Positions 1 through 9,384 of a stretch of 64,000 nt of DNA are shown piece after piece. This DNA comes from CAWGJF01 sp963715745. Its GTDB lineage: Bacteria; Bacteroidota; Ignavibacteria; Ignavibacteriales; Ignavibacteriaceae. The position numbers and the translations under genes are program-made. The notes below the pieces were generated by a model. The model had not been told where the DNA came from. It did not search any database and saw only the letters and a program-made list of their open reading frames with translations. The DNA lies in NCBI GenBank assembly GCA_963715745.1, contig OY970271.1:3224001-3288000 (forward strand), read 5' to 3'. Within the stretch, counting starts at the first letter, position 1. Each line of letters starts with the position of its first letter.

Positions 1-942
1 TTCTAACTCATTCTTCAGAATCTCTTCATCAACAGCAGAATCACTATCTGCCTCACTCCCCTGCACTGATTCACTTTCTTTTTCATCCTCTTTGGTTTCG
101 GAATCTTCTGAAGTTTCAACCGGAGTTTCTACTTTTTCAATCGTCTTTTTTTCTTCATCAAACCCCTGAATTGAATTCGGCTGAACAGGCACGGTAGAAT
201 AGATAACGCTTTTTATATCGTTTATCTCGTAAGTCTTCTTTGCGGTTTCAGGAATTGCACTGCGGAGTCTTAAAAGATGATCAGTAAGATTTTTTTCTCT
301 TAAAAGCATTTCAACTGCAGCAGGAGACACTCTTGATTTACTTACTCCACCTATATTGAAAAAATCTGCTATTGAATTAAGTGAATTGTTAACAAGCTGT
401 TCAGTGTTTGCTTTAAGAAGCTCTCTTTCAATTTTATTTAGGATCAGATCAAATTCGGTAAGATTCATCTGCACAGCTTTTCTCTTAGCTAAATATGATG
501 AGAGAACATTGTTGATATAATCGTAGTAATAAATGTAGTTCAACATCATCTCAAGCTCTTCAACAGGGATAGATTTCTGATCATTGTAAACAAGCTTTGT
601 TAATGACCATTTTGGTCTTACGACATAATTTGCATTGAAAGAAACTGCCTGCAGGATCAGCTTCTTTATATCTTCAATTGAAATTCGTTTTGTTTTTTTA
701 ACTTCCTCAGCCATCTTTTTGAAATAAAGTGAAATCTCTTTCCCGGAGTAATCGAAATAAGAATTCTGAAGAAGCTTCCGCCTGTCGGCATAGATCATAA
801 AATCAAGCTCGGCAGAAACGTATTTAAGAATTGCCGGGTGGAGTTCTAAAGTAGCCAGCTTTTCATAAGTGAAAGATGTACCCAGTTCCCTGATCTGGTT
901 TATACAAAAATCGCTGATAAACTTAATATCTCGCTCAAACAT
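1..942 (-). CDS. Conserved hypothetical protein, 3' end outside the window
   Basis: An open frame runs on the minus strand from the ATG at 942 to the window edge without a stop, giving 314 codons. The protein begins MFERDIKFISDFC. Most of it is charged and helical, with no signal peptide or membrane segment. The last 70 or so visible residues are rich in Glu, Ser, Asp and Lys, suggesting a disordered acidic tail or linker. I do not recognise the family. The frame is continuous and codon use matches the neighbours, so it is very likely a real gene. Its upstream leader carries a hairpin with a T-run (968-1000). Confidence 0.75.
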   Translation of the reverse strand, partial: MFERDIKFISDFCINQIRELGTSFTYEKLATLELHPAILKYVSAELDFMIYADRRKLLQNSYFDYSGKEISLYFKKMAEEVKKTKRISIEDIKKLILQAVSFNANYVVRPKWSLTKLVYNDQKSIPVEELEMMLNYIYYYDYINNVLSSYLAKRKAVQMNLTEFDLILNKIERELLKANTEQLVNNSLNSIADFFNIGGVSKSRVSPAAVEMLLREKNLTDHLLRLRSAIPETAKKTYEINDIKSVIYSTVPVQPNSIQGFDEEKKTIEKVETPVETSEDSETKEDEKESESVQGSEADSDSAVDEEILKNELE

Positions 943-967
943 CACAGTTCTTCCATTGTTAGTCACT

Positions 968-1000
968 AAAAATAAAAAAATCCCGGTTAAATGTTAACCG
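968..1000 (-). terminator. Hairpin with T-run in the leader of the 1-942 gene
   Basis: A 7-bp perfect stem (CGGTTAA/TTAACCG at 984-990 and 994-1000, ATG loop) is followed on the minus strand by a T-rich tract, which is terminator geometry. It lies about 40 bases before the minus-strand ATG at 942, with no minus-strand gene upstream. It could be an attenuator, or a remnant of an earlier gene order. Function is inferred from shape only. Confidence 0.35.
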
Positions 1001-1084
1001 TGATTTTGATTTATTTACAAAGGTTTTATTGAATTCCTGAATAATATTGGGGAAGTTTGTAATAGTTGCCAGGGAGAAAATTAT

Positions 1085-2008
1085 ATGAAATGTTTAATAT
1101 TATTTATTGTCTTTACAGGTTTTGCTTTTGCTCAACCCGATTCTCTGGTAGAAGCATTAAAATATTATCCTTTAAAGACAGGAAATTACTGGGAATACAA
1201 AGAATATTTTTGGCAATTTCCATTTCCCGCAGATTCATCAGCATATTCTATTCTAATAGTCGGCGATACAATTCTTCCAAATAACTATAAGTACAAGATC
1301 CGCTTAAGGGAAGAGATTCCGGAAAATGGATATACGTTAAATATTTATGAACGGGTAGATAGTTTAACCGGCTGTGTCTACAGGTATTCAGGTGATACAC
1401 TCTTTAATAATAGTGAATACTTAATTGATAGTCTTCTTGCCCAACCGGGTGATTACTTTACAGGAGGACGATTCGGTAATGGCAGTTCCGGTATTCAACT
1501 AAGCAGTTATTGTGTTTCCGAATATAAAGATACTGTTCTTGGTCTGATCACTGATGTTAAAGAATTAGAGGATCAGTCTATGATTCCATTAGTTAATTAT
1601 TATCTGGCAAGGAATCTCGGTTTTATTCATAGTGTAGCTTGTGAGTTTGGTTGTGGAAACACAAATTTAGTATATGCTCTGATTGACAGTAACGAATACG
1701 GAAGAAGAATCACTAAAGTTGAAAAGGAAAAATTAGCCCCACCGAGAAAATATATTCTTTATCAAAACTTCCCCAATCCATTTAATCCATCAACCGTCAT
1801 AAGTTATTATCTTCCTGAAGAATCAAATGTAAAACTATTAATTTATGATTTAAAAGGTGAATTGATTCAAACCCTGGTAAATGAAAATCTAATATACGGT
1901 ATACATAAAATTAATTTTGATGCTTCTGATTATAGCAGCGGATTATATTTTTATATTCTTCAAACTAATGAGGTTATTTTATCTAAAAAGATGTTATTAA
2001 TTAAATAA
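1085..2008 (+). CDS. Secreted protein with T9SS C-terminal sorting domain
   Basis: 307 residues. The N-terminus (MKCLILFIVFTGFAFAQ) is a clear Sec signal peptide. Residues about 20-210 form a beta-rich region of unknown function. The last 85 or so residues carry the type A T9SS sorting domain, with the FPNPFNPST signature, a VKLLIYDLKGE strand and a lysine-rich end. Such proteins are exported by Sec, cross the outer membrane by the type IX system and stay at or leave the surface. The ATG at 1085 follows a GGGAGA ribosome site. The gene stands alone and converges on sdhB. Confidence 0.85.
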   Translation: MKCLILFIVFTGFAFAQPDSLVEALKYYPLKTGNYWEYKEYFWQFPFPADSSAYSILIVGDTILPNNYKYKIRLREEIPENGYTLNIYERVDSLTGCVYRYSGDTLFNNSEYLIDSLLAQPGDYFTGGRFGNGSSGIQLSSYCVSEYKDTVLGLITDVKELEDQSMIPLVNYYLARNLGFIHSVACEFGCGNTNLVYALIDSNEYGRRITKVEKEKLAPPRKYILYQNFPNPFNPSTVISYYLPEESNVKLLIYDLKGELIQTLVNENLIYGIHKINFDASDYSSGLYFYILQTNEVILSKKMLLIK

Positions 2009-2030
2009 AAAACCCCGGCGAACCGGGGTT
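2003..2030 (-). terminator. Rho-independent terminator of the sdhCAB operon
   Basis: A perfect 8-bp stem (AACCCCGG/CCGGGGTT, loop CGAA, 2011-2030) is followed on the minus strand by a T-rich tract. On the plus strand the stem is followed by GAGAAAAAA, so it serves the minus-strand sdh operon, about 60 bp after sdhB. Confidence 0.8.
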
Positions 2031-2088
2031 GAGAAAAAATTGGAAGTAAGATCACTCACCTTCTAAAGCAGGATTCGGGATGACAATA

Positions 2089-2862
2089 TTAAGCAGTTAC
2101 TTCTTCTTCGGATTTGAATTTAGAAACTATATAATCCCTGTTCATTCGTGCAATGTTGGTAACGGAAATTGCTTTCGGACATTCGGCTTCGCAGGCATAA
2201 GTGTTAGTGCAGCTTCCGAAACCTTCTTCATCCATAACCTTAATCATTTTTTCAACCCTGCGGTAGCGTTCTGCCTGCCCTTGCGGTAAAAGTGCAAGAT
2301 GTGAAACTTTAGCAGAAACAAACAACATTGCAGAAGCATTTTTGCAAGCTGCAACACAGGCCCCGCAGCCGATGCAGGCTGCAGCATCAAATGCTAAAGA
2401 TGATTTATCTTTTGCAATCGGAATTTCATTTGCATCCGGTGCACCGCCGGTATTTGCAGAAATAAATCCGCCCGACTGTAGAATCTTATCAAAGCCGGAC
2501 CTGTCAACCATTAAATCTTTTATAACAGGAAATGCTTTTGCCCTGAATGGTTCAACCCAGATTGTCTGACCATCTTTGAAGTTACGCATATGAAGCTGGC
2601 AGGTTGCAATTTTCGGCAGCGGTCCGTGCGGATGTCCGTTAATTACAAGTCCGCAGGTTCCGCAAATTCCTTCACGGCAATCACTTTCAAAATGGATAGC
2701 CTCTTCGCCTTTTGCTTCAAGCTCGTTGTTAATTTCATCAAGCATTTCAAGAAACGATGCTTCAGGAGAGATGTTTACCTTGTAATCAACAAAACTGCCG
2801 ACAGCAGTTCTGCTTTTTTGTCTCCATATCTTAAGAGTTAAGTTGAGATTTTTTGCTTCCAT
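2089..2862 (-). CDS. sdhB: Succinate dehydrogenase/fumarate reductase iron-sulfur subunit
   Basis: 257 residues. It carries the three Fe-S clusters between the flavin subunit and the membrane quinone site. Visible motifs are CREGICGTCG for the [2Fe-2S] ferredoxin-like domain, CIGCGACVAAC near residue 163 for [4Fe-4S], and a C-terminal cysteine set (CTNTYACEAECPK) for the remaining clusters. Length is normal for the Bacteroidota/Chlorobi type. Its ATG overlaps the sdhA stop codon by one base (TAATG), indicating translational coupling. It is the last gene of sdhCAB. Confidence 0.97.
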   Translation of the reverse strand: MEAKNLNLTLKIWRQKSRTAVGSFVDYKVNISPEASFLEMLDEINNELEAKGEEAIHFESDCREGICGTCGLVINGHPHGPLPKIATCQLHMRNFKDGQTIWVEPFRAKAFPVIKDLMVDRSGFDKILQSGGFISANTGGAPDANEIPIAKDKSSLAFDAAACIGCGACVAACKNASAMLFVSAKVSHLALLPQGQAERYRRVEKMIKVMDEEGFGSCTNTYACEAECPKAISVTNIARMNRDYIVSKFKSEEEVTA

Positions 2863-4772
2863 TACTTATAACTCCTTGTTGCTAATTTCACAAATTCAAA
2901 TTCAAGTGTTTCTTTGTGGAGAGTCCAGTCTCCGTTATTATTATTTTCCCAGGCTGCTACATAAGAATAATTTTCATCATCACGTTTTGCTTCGCCTTCT
3001 TCAGTTTGGTATTCTTCTCTGAAATGTCCACCGCAGGATTCATTCCTGTCAAGTGCATCTTTTGCCATCAACTCACCAAGTTCAAAATAATCTGCAACAC
3101 GTCCGGCTCTTTCAAGAGTCTGGTTTACATCTTCCCCGCTTCCGGGAATTGTAACATCTTTCCAGAATTCTTCTTTTAATTCTTTGATTTCTTTTGTCGC
3201 TTCTTTCAAACCTTTTTCGTTTCTTGCCATACCTACTTTGTTCCACATAATTCTTCCGAGAACTTTGTGAAAATCATCAACTGTTCGTTTTCCTTTTACA
3301 GAAAGAAGTTTGTTTGTTAAATCTTTTACTTCATTTACAATTTTATCAAACTGCGGATGATCTGTTCCGACTGCTGCGGGTTTTTCACTTGCAAGATAAT
3401 TTCCCAATGTGTAAGGAATAACGAAGTAGCCGTCTGCAAGTCCCTGCATCAATGCACTTGCGCCAAGCCTGTTAGCGCCGTGATCAGAAAAGTTTGCTTC
3501 GCCAAGAACAAACAATCCCGGGATTGTGCTCATTAAATGATAATCAACCCAGAGACCACCCATAGTGTAATGCGGTGCAGGGTAAATCATCATTGGAACT
3601 TCGTAAGGATTTTCGCCGGTAATATTCTGGTACATATCAAAAAGATTTCCATAGCGTTCTTCAATTGTGTGTTTGCCGAGTCTGTTGATCGCATCTTTAA
3701 AATCAAGATAAACAGCATTTCCGCCTTTCACTCCCCTGCCTTCATCACAAGCTTCCTTCGCAGATCGTGATGAAATATCTCTCGGAGCAAGGTTACCAAA
3801 TGAAGGATATTTTCTTTCGAGATAATAATCTCTTTCTTCTTCAGGAATATCTTTCGGATGACGGTTATCATTTTTATTTTTTGATACCCAGACTCTTCCG
3901 TCATTCCTCAGGCTTTCGCTCATTAAAGTTAATTTTGACTGTCCTTCACCGTGAACCGGCAGACAGGTTGGATGAATCTGTGTGTAACATGGATTTGCAA
4001 AGAATGCACCGCGTTTGTGTGCACGCCAGATTGCAGTTGCATTGCAGTTCATCGCATTGGTTGAAAGGAAAAATACATTTGAATAACCTCCGGTTGCAAG
4101 TACAACAGCGTGTGCAGAATATTTTTCAATTTCTCCGGTTAAAAGATTTCTGCAAACAATTCCCTTTGCCTGTCCATCAATGACTACTATATCGAGCATC
4201 TCTTTTCTGGTAAACAGTTCTACATTTCCGTTTCCAACCTGTCGGTTTAAAGCACTTACCGCTCCAAGCAAAAGCTGCTGACCAGTTTGTCCTCTCGCAT
4301 AAAATGTTCTTGAAACCTGAGCACCACCGAATGAACGGTTATCTAAAAGTCCACCGTACTCTCTTGCAAACGGAACTCCCTGAGCAACACACTGATCAAT
4401 TATGTTTCCGCTTACTTCAGCCAGCCTGTAAACATTTGCTTCGCGTGAACGGAAGTCTCCGCCTTTGACAGTATCATAAAATAACCTGTAAGTCGAATCA
4501 CCATCGTTCTGGTAGTTCTTTGAAGCGTTTATTCCACCCTGTGCCGCAATGCTATGTGCTCTTCTTGCGCTGTCGTGAAAAGTAAAAGCTTTAACTTTAT
4601 AACCAAGCTCACCAAGAGTTGCAGCAGCAGAGGCTCCGGCTAACCCTGTTCCGACAACAATTATATCAAACTTTCTTTTGTTCGCCGGGTTAACAAGCTT
4701 CATATTGAATTTATGGTTAGTCCACTTTTCAGAAATATTTCCTTCGGGTACATTCGATACTAACTTACTCAT
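2862..4772 (-). CDS. sdhA: Succinate dehydrogenase/fumarate reductase flavoprotein subunit
   Basis: 636 residues. This is the catalytic subunit that interconverts succinate and fumarate on covalently bound FAD. It has a Rossmann fingerprint GTGLAGASAA near residue 41, the FAD-linking histidine in RRAHSIAAQGGINA, the substrate-loop motif QIHPTC, and an active-site region near HYTMGGLWVD. The start overlaps the sdhC stop by 4 bp (ATGA) and the stop overlaps sdhB by one base. Direction (succinate oxidation or fumarate reduction) cannot be told from sequence. Confidence 0.97.
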   Translation of the reverse strand: MSKLVSNVPEGNISEKWTNHKFNMKLVNPANKRKFDIIVVGTGLAGASAAATLGELGYKVKAFTFHDSARRAHSIAAQGGINASKNYQNDGDSTYRLFYDTVKGGDFRSREANVYRLAEVSGNIIDQCVAQGVPFAREYGGLLDNRSFGGAQVSRTFYARGQTGQQLLLGAVSALNRQVGNGNVELFTRKEMLDIVVIDGQAKGIVCRNLLTGEIEKYSAHAVVLATGGYSNVFFLSTNAMNCNATAIWRAHKRGAFFANPCYTQIHPTCLPVHGEGQSKLTLMSESLRNDGRVWVSKNKNDNRHPKDIPEEERDYYLERKYPSFGNLAPRDISSRSAKEACDEGRGVKGGNAVYLDFKDAINRLGKHTIEERYGNLFDMYQNITGENPYEVPMMIYPAPHYTMGGLWVDYHLMSTIPGLFVLGEANFSDHGANRLGASALMQGLADGYFVIPYTLGNYLASEKPAAVGTDHPQFDKIVNEVKDLTNKLLSVKGKRTVDDFHKVLGRIMWNKVGMARNEKGLKEATKEIKELKEEFWKDVTIPGSGEDVNQTLERAGRVADYFELGELMAKDALDRNESCGGHFREEYQTEEGEAKRDDENYSYVAAWENNNNGDWTLHKETLEFEFVKLATRSYK

Positions 4773-5446
4773 TGATTACCTCCGTAGAAAAAGAAAAAGT
4801 AAATGGGCATAGAGGCAAAACCAACTGCCATAATTATTGCGTAAAGTGTTCCAAGTTTTTTAATAAGCGGTGTATATTTTCTATGATTCCATCCAAAAGT
4901 CTGGAATGCACTCTGGAATCCATGATTGAGATGAAATCCTAAAAGAATAACAGCAATTATATAAAGAATTGCATACCACCACATTTGAAAAAAACCCGTA
5001 ACGATGTCAAAGTAAAGATGGTGATCTGCAAGACCTTGAGGATCGTGAACATTAAATCTCCAGAAAAAAGTTCCGAGATGAAGTACAAGAAAAATAAAAA
5101 CTATCGAACCTGTTACGAACATAGTTCTTGAAAAGAGTGTGCTGTTTTCTGAAGAACCGCTGACTTTATAATTTACACTTCGTGCGCTTTTATTTTCCAG
5201 CCATAACCTGACGCCGTTAAAAATATGAAGTATGAAAGCAGCAAGAAGAACAAGTTCAATGATCCTGATAAGAGGCTTGATAACATCGAGTGTTAAAACA
5301 TAACCGTTAAATACATCTGCACCGAAATATAGTGTCAGGTTTCCGATAAGATGTACTATCAGGAAGATTATCAGGAAAGAACCAGTGATTGCCATCATGA
5401 ATTTTTTCCCGACAGATGAATTAATAAATTGACCGAACCAGCCCAT
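4769..5446 (-). CDS. sdhC: Succinate dehydrogenase cytochrome b subunit (type B, di-heme)
   Basis: 225 residues with five predicted membrane helices. This is the single-subunit di-heme anchor found with menaquinone-linked enzymes (Bacteroides, Wolinella, Bacillus). Candidate heme-ligand histidines lie in helices one (FLIVHLIGN), two (FILHIFNG), three (LVLHLGTFF) and four (GFHLNHG). There is no SdhD, as expected for this class. It is the first gene of sdhCAB and overlaps sdhA by 4 bp. An AT-rich region upstream is shared divergently with the 5862 gene. Confidence 0.93.
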   Translation of the reverse strand: MGWFGQFINSSVGKKFMMAITGSFLIIFLIVHLIGNLTLYFGADVFNGYVLTLDVIKPLIRIIELVLLAAFILHIFNGVRLWLENKSARSVNYKVSGSSENSTLFSRTMFVTGSIVFIFLVLHLGTFFWRFNVHDPQGLADHHLYFDIVTGFFQMWWYAILYIIAVILLGFHLNHGFQSAFQTFGWNHRKYTPLIKKLGTLYAIIMAVGFASMPIYFFFFYGGNQ

Positions 5447-5861
5447 TAAAAATCTCCTTTAAAACTGATGAGGATAGAGAGTTCGCTTAATAATTTTTTC
5501 GATCTAATAGTTAAATAGATTGGATTAAAAACTAAACCGGAATGTTGTTGTTTTTCCCGCACTGAAACAAGGCAAGAAGTTAATTATTAGCAATTATTTT
5601 CAAAATCAAAATTATCAAATAAGGTCTATAAATGCAATTTGAAATATCAAATTCTAATAAATAGAGAATTATTTAATATTACCTTTATTGTTACGAGAGA
5701 TTATTACTTCTTTCAATTATAAAGAATCAATCTTGCCGGTTTTTTGCATTCCTTAAATCAAAATGTTACTGAAAATATGGTCATTTCACTATTATATTTC
5801 AATTTTTAAGAATTTGATAAATTTGCATTAAATTTGTTGCTGATTATAAAATAATTTTCGA
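5447..5861. promoter_or_regulatory. 415-bp divergent intergenic region between sdhC and a membrane cytochrome gene
   Basis: Strongly AT-rich with no credible ORF. It must hold promoters for sdhCAB (minus) and the 5862-7355 pair (plus). Two overlapping matches to the Bacteroidota -7 element TAnnTTTG (TAAATTTG) lie at 5818-5825 and 5829-5836, about 30-40 bp before the plus-strand start. The matching -33 element is weak. I see no clear operator. Confidence 0.4.
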
Positions 5862-6743
5862 ATGATGATGAATCCCAAAATTCACAAGATATACATAGCA
5901 TCTTTTTTCACCATAGGAATAATAGTAACACTGATGCTGGCAGTTTATGGTTATCAATATTACAACCTTCCTATTGAAGAAAGATTTTTTAATGCCCGGC
6001 ATGCAATGTTAAAACCAAGCGGAGCAATTGGTCATGGAATAGGAATAATTGGTTCACTGATGATGATTATCGGGGTTTCAATTTATATGATCCGCAAAAG
6101 AATGAGGTCACTCTTTAATTTTGGAATACTTAAACACTGGCTCGAACTTCATATATTTTTATGCACGGTTGGCCCTATTCTCGTTCTTTATCACACAGCA
6201 TTTAAATTTGGTGGAATAGTTTCACTTAGTTTCTGGAGTATGGTTCTGGTTGTACTAAGCGGAGTTGCCGGAAGATTTATATATCTGCGAATTCCAAGAT
6301 CCATCCAGGGGCGTGAACTTGGAATGCAGGAATTACTTGAGCAAAAAGAAGAGTTTTCAAAAACTGTAAGGAGCATGTTAAGTGAAGATATGATGGCATT
6401 TTCAAAATACCAGGCACTTACATCGCCTGAGAGATACAAAAAACTTAATTTATTATATGCTGCACTACAATACTTTAAAGACATTTTTGAAATTAACAGC
6501 CTTACCAGATCTCTTCAGAAAAGAATTAAACATCTTGATCTAATCAGGGCTGATAAAAAAGCCGTCTTTGAAGCTGCAAAAGAAGAGATAATTTTAGCAA
6601 GAAGAATAGGACTGCTAAGAACTTTCCAAAAAGTTTTTCATTACTGGCATATTGCACATTTGCCTTTTGCAATTGCAATGTTTGTTATTATGTTTATACA
6701 CGTTGGTGTTACAATTACTTTTGGTTATAAATGGATTTTTTAG
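5862..6743 (+). CDS. Membrane b-type cytochrome-like protein (ferric reductase-like topology)
   Basis: 293 residues. Membrane helices lie at about 10-30, 58-78, 90-112, 120-140 and 265-290, with a charged cytoplasmic stretch at about 145-255. Histidines sit in helix contexts typical of heme b ligation: GAIGHGIG, ELHIFL, LYHTAF, HYWHIAHLPF and MFIHVG. Such proteins pass electrons across the inner membrane, often to exported multiheme cytochromes. The substrate is not visible. It is followed 9 bp later by a TPR gene, probably in one transcript. It could be a quinol oxidase arm or an assembly factor; the heme assignment is inference. Confidence 0.6.
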   Translation: MMMNPKIHKIYIASFFTIGIIVTLMLAVYGYQYYNLPIEERFFNARHAMLKPSGAIGHGIGIIGSLMMIIGVSIYMIRKRMRSLFNFGILKHWLELHIFLCTVGPILVLYHTAFKFGGIVSLSFWSMVLVVLSGVAGRFIYLRIPRSIQGRELGMQELLEQKEEFSKTVRSMLSEDMMAFSKYQALTSPERYKKLNLLYAALQYFKDIFEINSLTRSLQKRIKHLDLIRADKKAVFEAAKEEIILARRIGLLRTFQKVFHYWHIAHLPFAIAMFVIMFIHVGVTITFGYKWIF

Positions 6744-6752
6744 GAGAAGAAC

Positions 6753-7355
6753 ATGAAATTTAAACCTGTTTACTTATACGGAATTGTTTTTATAGCACTT
6801 GCGGTTTTTGTTTTTATACTTTCTGAAGAGAATGGAAATACCGGCGGAACAAATTCAGAAATTACGCAAGAAAACATGCCGAATGATGATATTCATTCAC
6901 AAATGAAGAACCCTTCCGGAACCGGACCAAGCAAAGAAAATGTAACTGAAGAGTACAAGCAGCATTTAAAGCAGTTGCAGGATGCCGTGGATAATAATCC
7001 GAATGATACTTTAAAAATTCGTGAGCTTGCTGATTTTCTTGCAGCATCACATAAAACGGACGAAGCAATAATATATTATAATAAAGTGTTGAAAACAGAT
7101 CCAAAAAGAAAAGATATACGGTTTTCACTTTCATTTATTTATTACACAAAAGGTGATCTTACTTCAGCTGAAAAACAAAACAATAAAGTTCTTGAATACG
7201 ATCCAAATGATGAAATGGCACTTTATAATGTTGGAGCAATTGCAGCATCAAGAGGCAATAAAGAAAAAGCCCGCGAATACTGGAATAAAGTTTTAAGTAT
7301 TAATCCCGATTCAGAAACCGGCAAGCTTGCAAGTGAAAGTCTTAAGAAGTTATAA
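6753..7355 (+). CDS. Membrane-anchored TPR protein
   Basis: 200 residues. One N-terminal membrane helix (about 5-22) is followed by a polar linker and three to four TPR units (about 70-190), including NNPNDTLKIRELADFL and YDPNDEMALYNVGAIAA. The layout resembles NrfG/CcmH-type TPR helpers of cytochrome c maturation. The neighbouring b-type cytochrome gene fits that, but there is no direct evidence for the role. It lies 9 bp after the 5862 gene with an AGGAGA ribosome site. Confidence 0.65.
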   Translation: MKFKPVYLYGIVFIALAVFVFILSEENGNTGGTNSEITQENMPNDDIHSQMKNPSGTGPSKENVTEEYKQHLKQLQDAVDNNPNDTLKIRELADFLAASHKTDEAIIYYNKVLKTDPKRKDIRFSLSFIYYTKGDLTSAEKQNNKVLEYDPNDEMALYNVGAIAASRGNKEKAREYWNKVLSINPDSETGKLASESLKKL

Positions 7356-7383
7356 TTTTATTGAAAAAAATCTGTTCATCGTT

Positions 7384-8601
7384 TTAATTAGCATTGCTTA
7401 TAATTTCACGACGATTTCCCATCAAGGAAAATATTTCTAAGATACTTTCTTCAACAGGAAATTGATTGTATGTAACCACACTTTCAATAGTATTTAAATG
7501 TACAATCCCTGATAAATACCACTTGAATAATTTTGATCTGCTTTTCCCTGCAATGGAAATTTGATTTAATAATTCTTTATTATTTAAAACATCAATTATC
7601 TTTGATGCAATTTCTTCAACATTTTCAGGATCAATATAAACTGCTGCATCACCACAAACTTCAGTTAGACTAGAATTATTTGAAACAATTACGGGACAAC
7701 CTTTAGCCATAGCTTCAATTGGTGGAAGCCCAAATCCTTCATACAGTGACGGGAAAACAAAAAGTGAAGCTTTCGAAAGAATAAAATTTTTCCTTTCCGT
7801 AGTTATGTTCTCTAAAAAGATGATGCGGTCCGCGGGAAAATTGCATTTGGTTGCATTAAACTCTTTGTAAAATGCATTTTTATCATTTCCAATAATTACA
7901 AGTTTGTGTTCAATTAAATCCATAATTTTGTAATAAGCTTTTAACAAGGCACCAATATTTTTCATCTTGTTAATTCTTCCAAGATATAAAATAAACTTAT
8001 CCGGAAGGTTTTCAACCGGCTCATCAGAACCAGCATAAGAAGAATCAGCACCATTATAGATTACTTTAATTCTACTTTCAGGCAGAGCATAAATTTCCCT
8101 TAGTAAATTTTTAGAGTGATTGGACGGTGTAATTATGTAATTAGCCTTTTTCAATCCATAATTCAATAACATCTTAAAAAAGAAATATTGTTTGCGATGA
8201 TATTTTCTGAAAAGCAAGGGGATTATATCATGTACTGTTACAATCTGCCTGGAACGAAAAAAATTAATTTCCATCTGGCTTGTATTGTAGATAAAAAACT
8301 TTCTGTACCTCAACGAAAGAAGGTTTGAGTAAATAAGACGCAGCAGATGACCTTTAAATTTAAGGTCAGGTGAAATTAATGAAGTTACCCATCTCAACTC
8401 AAAATTTTCGGGAAATTCAATATCCCTGAAACAGTCTTTGCAGCTTTTGTTCAGATAAATAACAAAATTCAGTTTCGATTTTAAACGTGTCAATTCATTA
8501 ATAATATTAAATGAATAAACTCCTATACCCTGAAATTTTCTGCCTATGTTTGTGGCATTGACTATTATTGTTTCAGCAGGATCATAAAATTTATTTGGCA
8601 T
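7384..8601 (-). CDS. Glycosyltransferase family 4 protein
   Basis: 405 residues, GT-B fold. The N-terminal half begins with a Rossmann segment (TNIGRKFQGIGVYSFNI). The C-terminal half carries the GT4 donor-site pattern, LYLGRINKMKNI near residue 205 and SLYEGFGLPPIEAMAKGCPVI near residue 285, with the two glutamates of the EX7E motif (E-GFGLPPI-E). It should transfer a sugar from a nucleotide donor to a surface glycan at the cytoplasmic membrane. It is the last gene of the polysaccharide operon. Confidence 0.88.
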   Translation of the reverse strand: MPNKFYDPAETIIVNATNIGRKFQGIGVYSFNIINELTRLKSKLNFVIYLNKSCKDCFRDIEFPENFELRWVTSLISPDLKFKGHLLRLIYSNLLSLRYRKFFIYNTSQMEINFFRSRQIVTVHDIIPLLFRKYHRKQYFFFKMLLNYGLKKANYIITPSNHSKNLLREIYALPESRIKVIYNGADSSYAGSDEPVENLPDKFILYLGRINKMKNIGALLKAYYKIMDLIEHKLVIIGNDKNAFYKEFNATKCNFPADRIIFLENITTERKNFILSKASLFVFPSLYEGFGLPPIEAMAKGCPVIVSNNSSLTEVCGDAAVYIDPENVEEIASKIIDVLNNKELLNQISIAGKSRSKLFKWYLSGIVHLNTIESVVTYNQFPVEESILEIFSLMGNRREIISNAN

Positions 8602-8615
8602 AATAGTTCCTCAAG

Positions 8616-9383
8616 TTATTGTGCTTTACGTAAAAACAAATTTGATTCTGAATTTCTATATGCTTCTGCAACTTTGTAAGAATCACCATCCAATTGTATT
8701 TCACCATTGTCTATCCAAATAAGCCGGGTGCATTGTGTTACTAAAAAATCAATATTGTGTGAAACAAAAACAGTTGTTACTCCTTTATTCATTAATTGCT
8801 GCATTCTCACTATACATTTACGCATAAAAAATTCATCCCCAACTCCAAACACCTCATCAATAAGAAGCACATCCGGATTTATGTCAGTCGCAATCGAAAA
8901 AGCAAGTCGGGCATACATTCCGGAGGAATAATTTTTAACAGGCTCGTCAATAAATTGTCCCAGGTCAGCAAATGAAATAATTTGATTGATTTTTTTATCA
9001 ATTTCTTTTTTCTCATAGCCCATAAGATACCCGGCGAGATAACAGTTTTCTCTTCCGGAAAGGTCAGGTTGAAATCCAATTCCCAGTTCAAGTAATGGAA
9101 CTGTATGTTTTGTTTTATCGATCGCGACAAATCCTTTTGATGGAATTATTACTCTTGACAACACTTTCAATAAGGTTGATTTTCCCGCACCATTCCTTCC
9201 AAGAATCCCGATATGCTCCCCTTCTCTGATTTTAATGGAAATATTATTAAGTGCTAAGAATTTTTCTGAATGATTCTTTGAAAAAAGTGCACCAACTGTT
9301 TCACGAAGTGTTTTTCTTTTTATTGAATGTTTGTCAAACTCAACAGAAACATTTTGAGTTTCGAAAATTATTTTTGATTCCAT
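8616..9383 (-). CDS. wzt: Polysaccharide/O-antigen ABC exporter ATPase
   Basis: 255 residues. Walker A GILGRNGAGKST near residue 61, signature YSSGMYARLAFS near residue 152, Walker B DVLLIDEVFGVGDEFF, and H-loop FVSHN. This matches the Wzt/TagH/KpsT ATPase family, which powers export of finished glycan chains with Wzm. It ends soon after the nucleotide-binding domain and lacks the C-terminal glycan-binding domain that many Wzt proteins carry. Such a domain may instead sit on the 10166-11539 protein (inference). One base separates it from wzm. Confidence 0.9.
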   Translation of the reverse strand: MESKIIFETQNVSVEFDKHSIKRKTLRETVGALFSKNHSEKFLALNNISIKIREGEHIGILGRNGAGKSTLLKVLSRVIIPSKGFVAIDKTKHTVPLLELGIGFQPDLSGRENCYLAGYLMGYEKKEIDKKINQIISFADLGQFIDEPVKNYSSGMYARLAFSIATDINPDVLLIDEVFGVGDEFFMRKCIVRMQQLMNKGVTTVFVSHNIDFLVTQCTRLIWIDNGEIQLDGDSYKVAEAYRNSESNLFLRKAQ

Positions 9384-9384
9384 A

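Noticed and set aside
1066..1284. 72-codon ORF overlapping the T9SS protein start
   Set aside because: It is out of frame within the signal-peptide region of the clearly real gene at 1085.
2080..4183. Plus-strand ORFs opposite sdhB and sdhA
   Set aside because: They are antisense shadows of strongly conserved genes.
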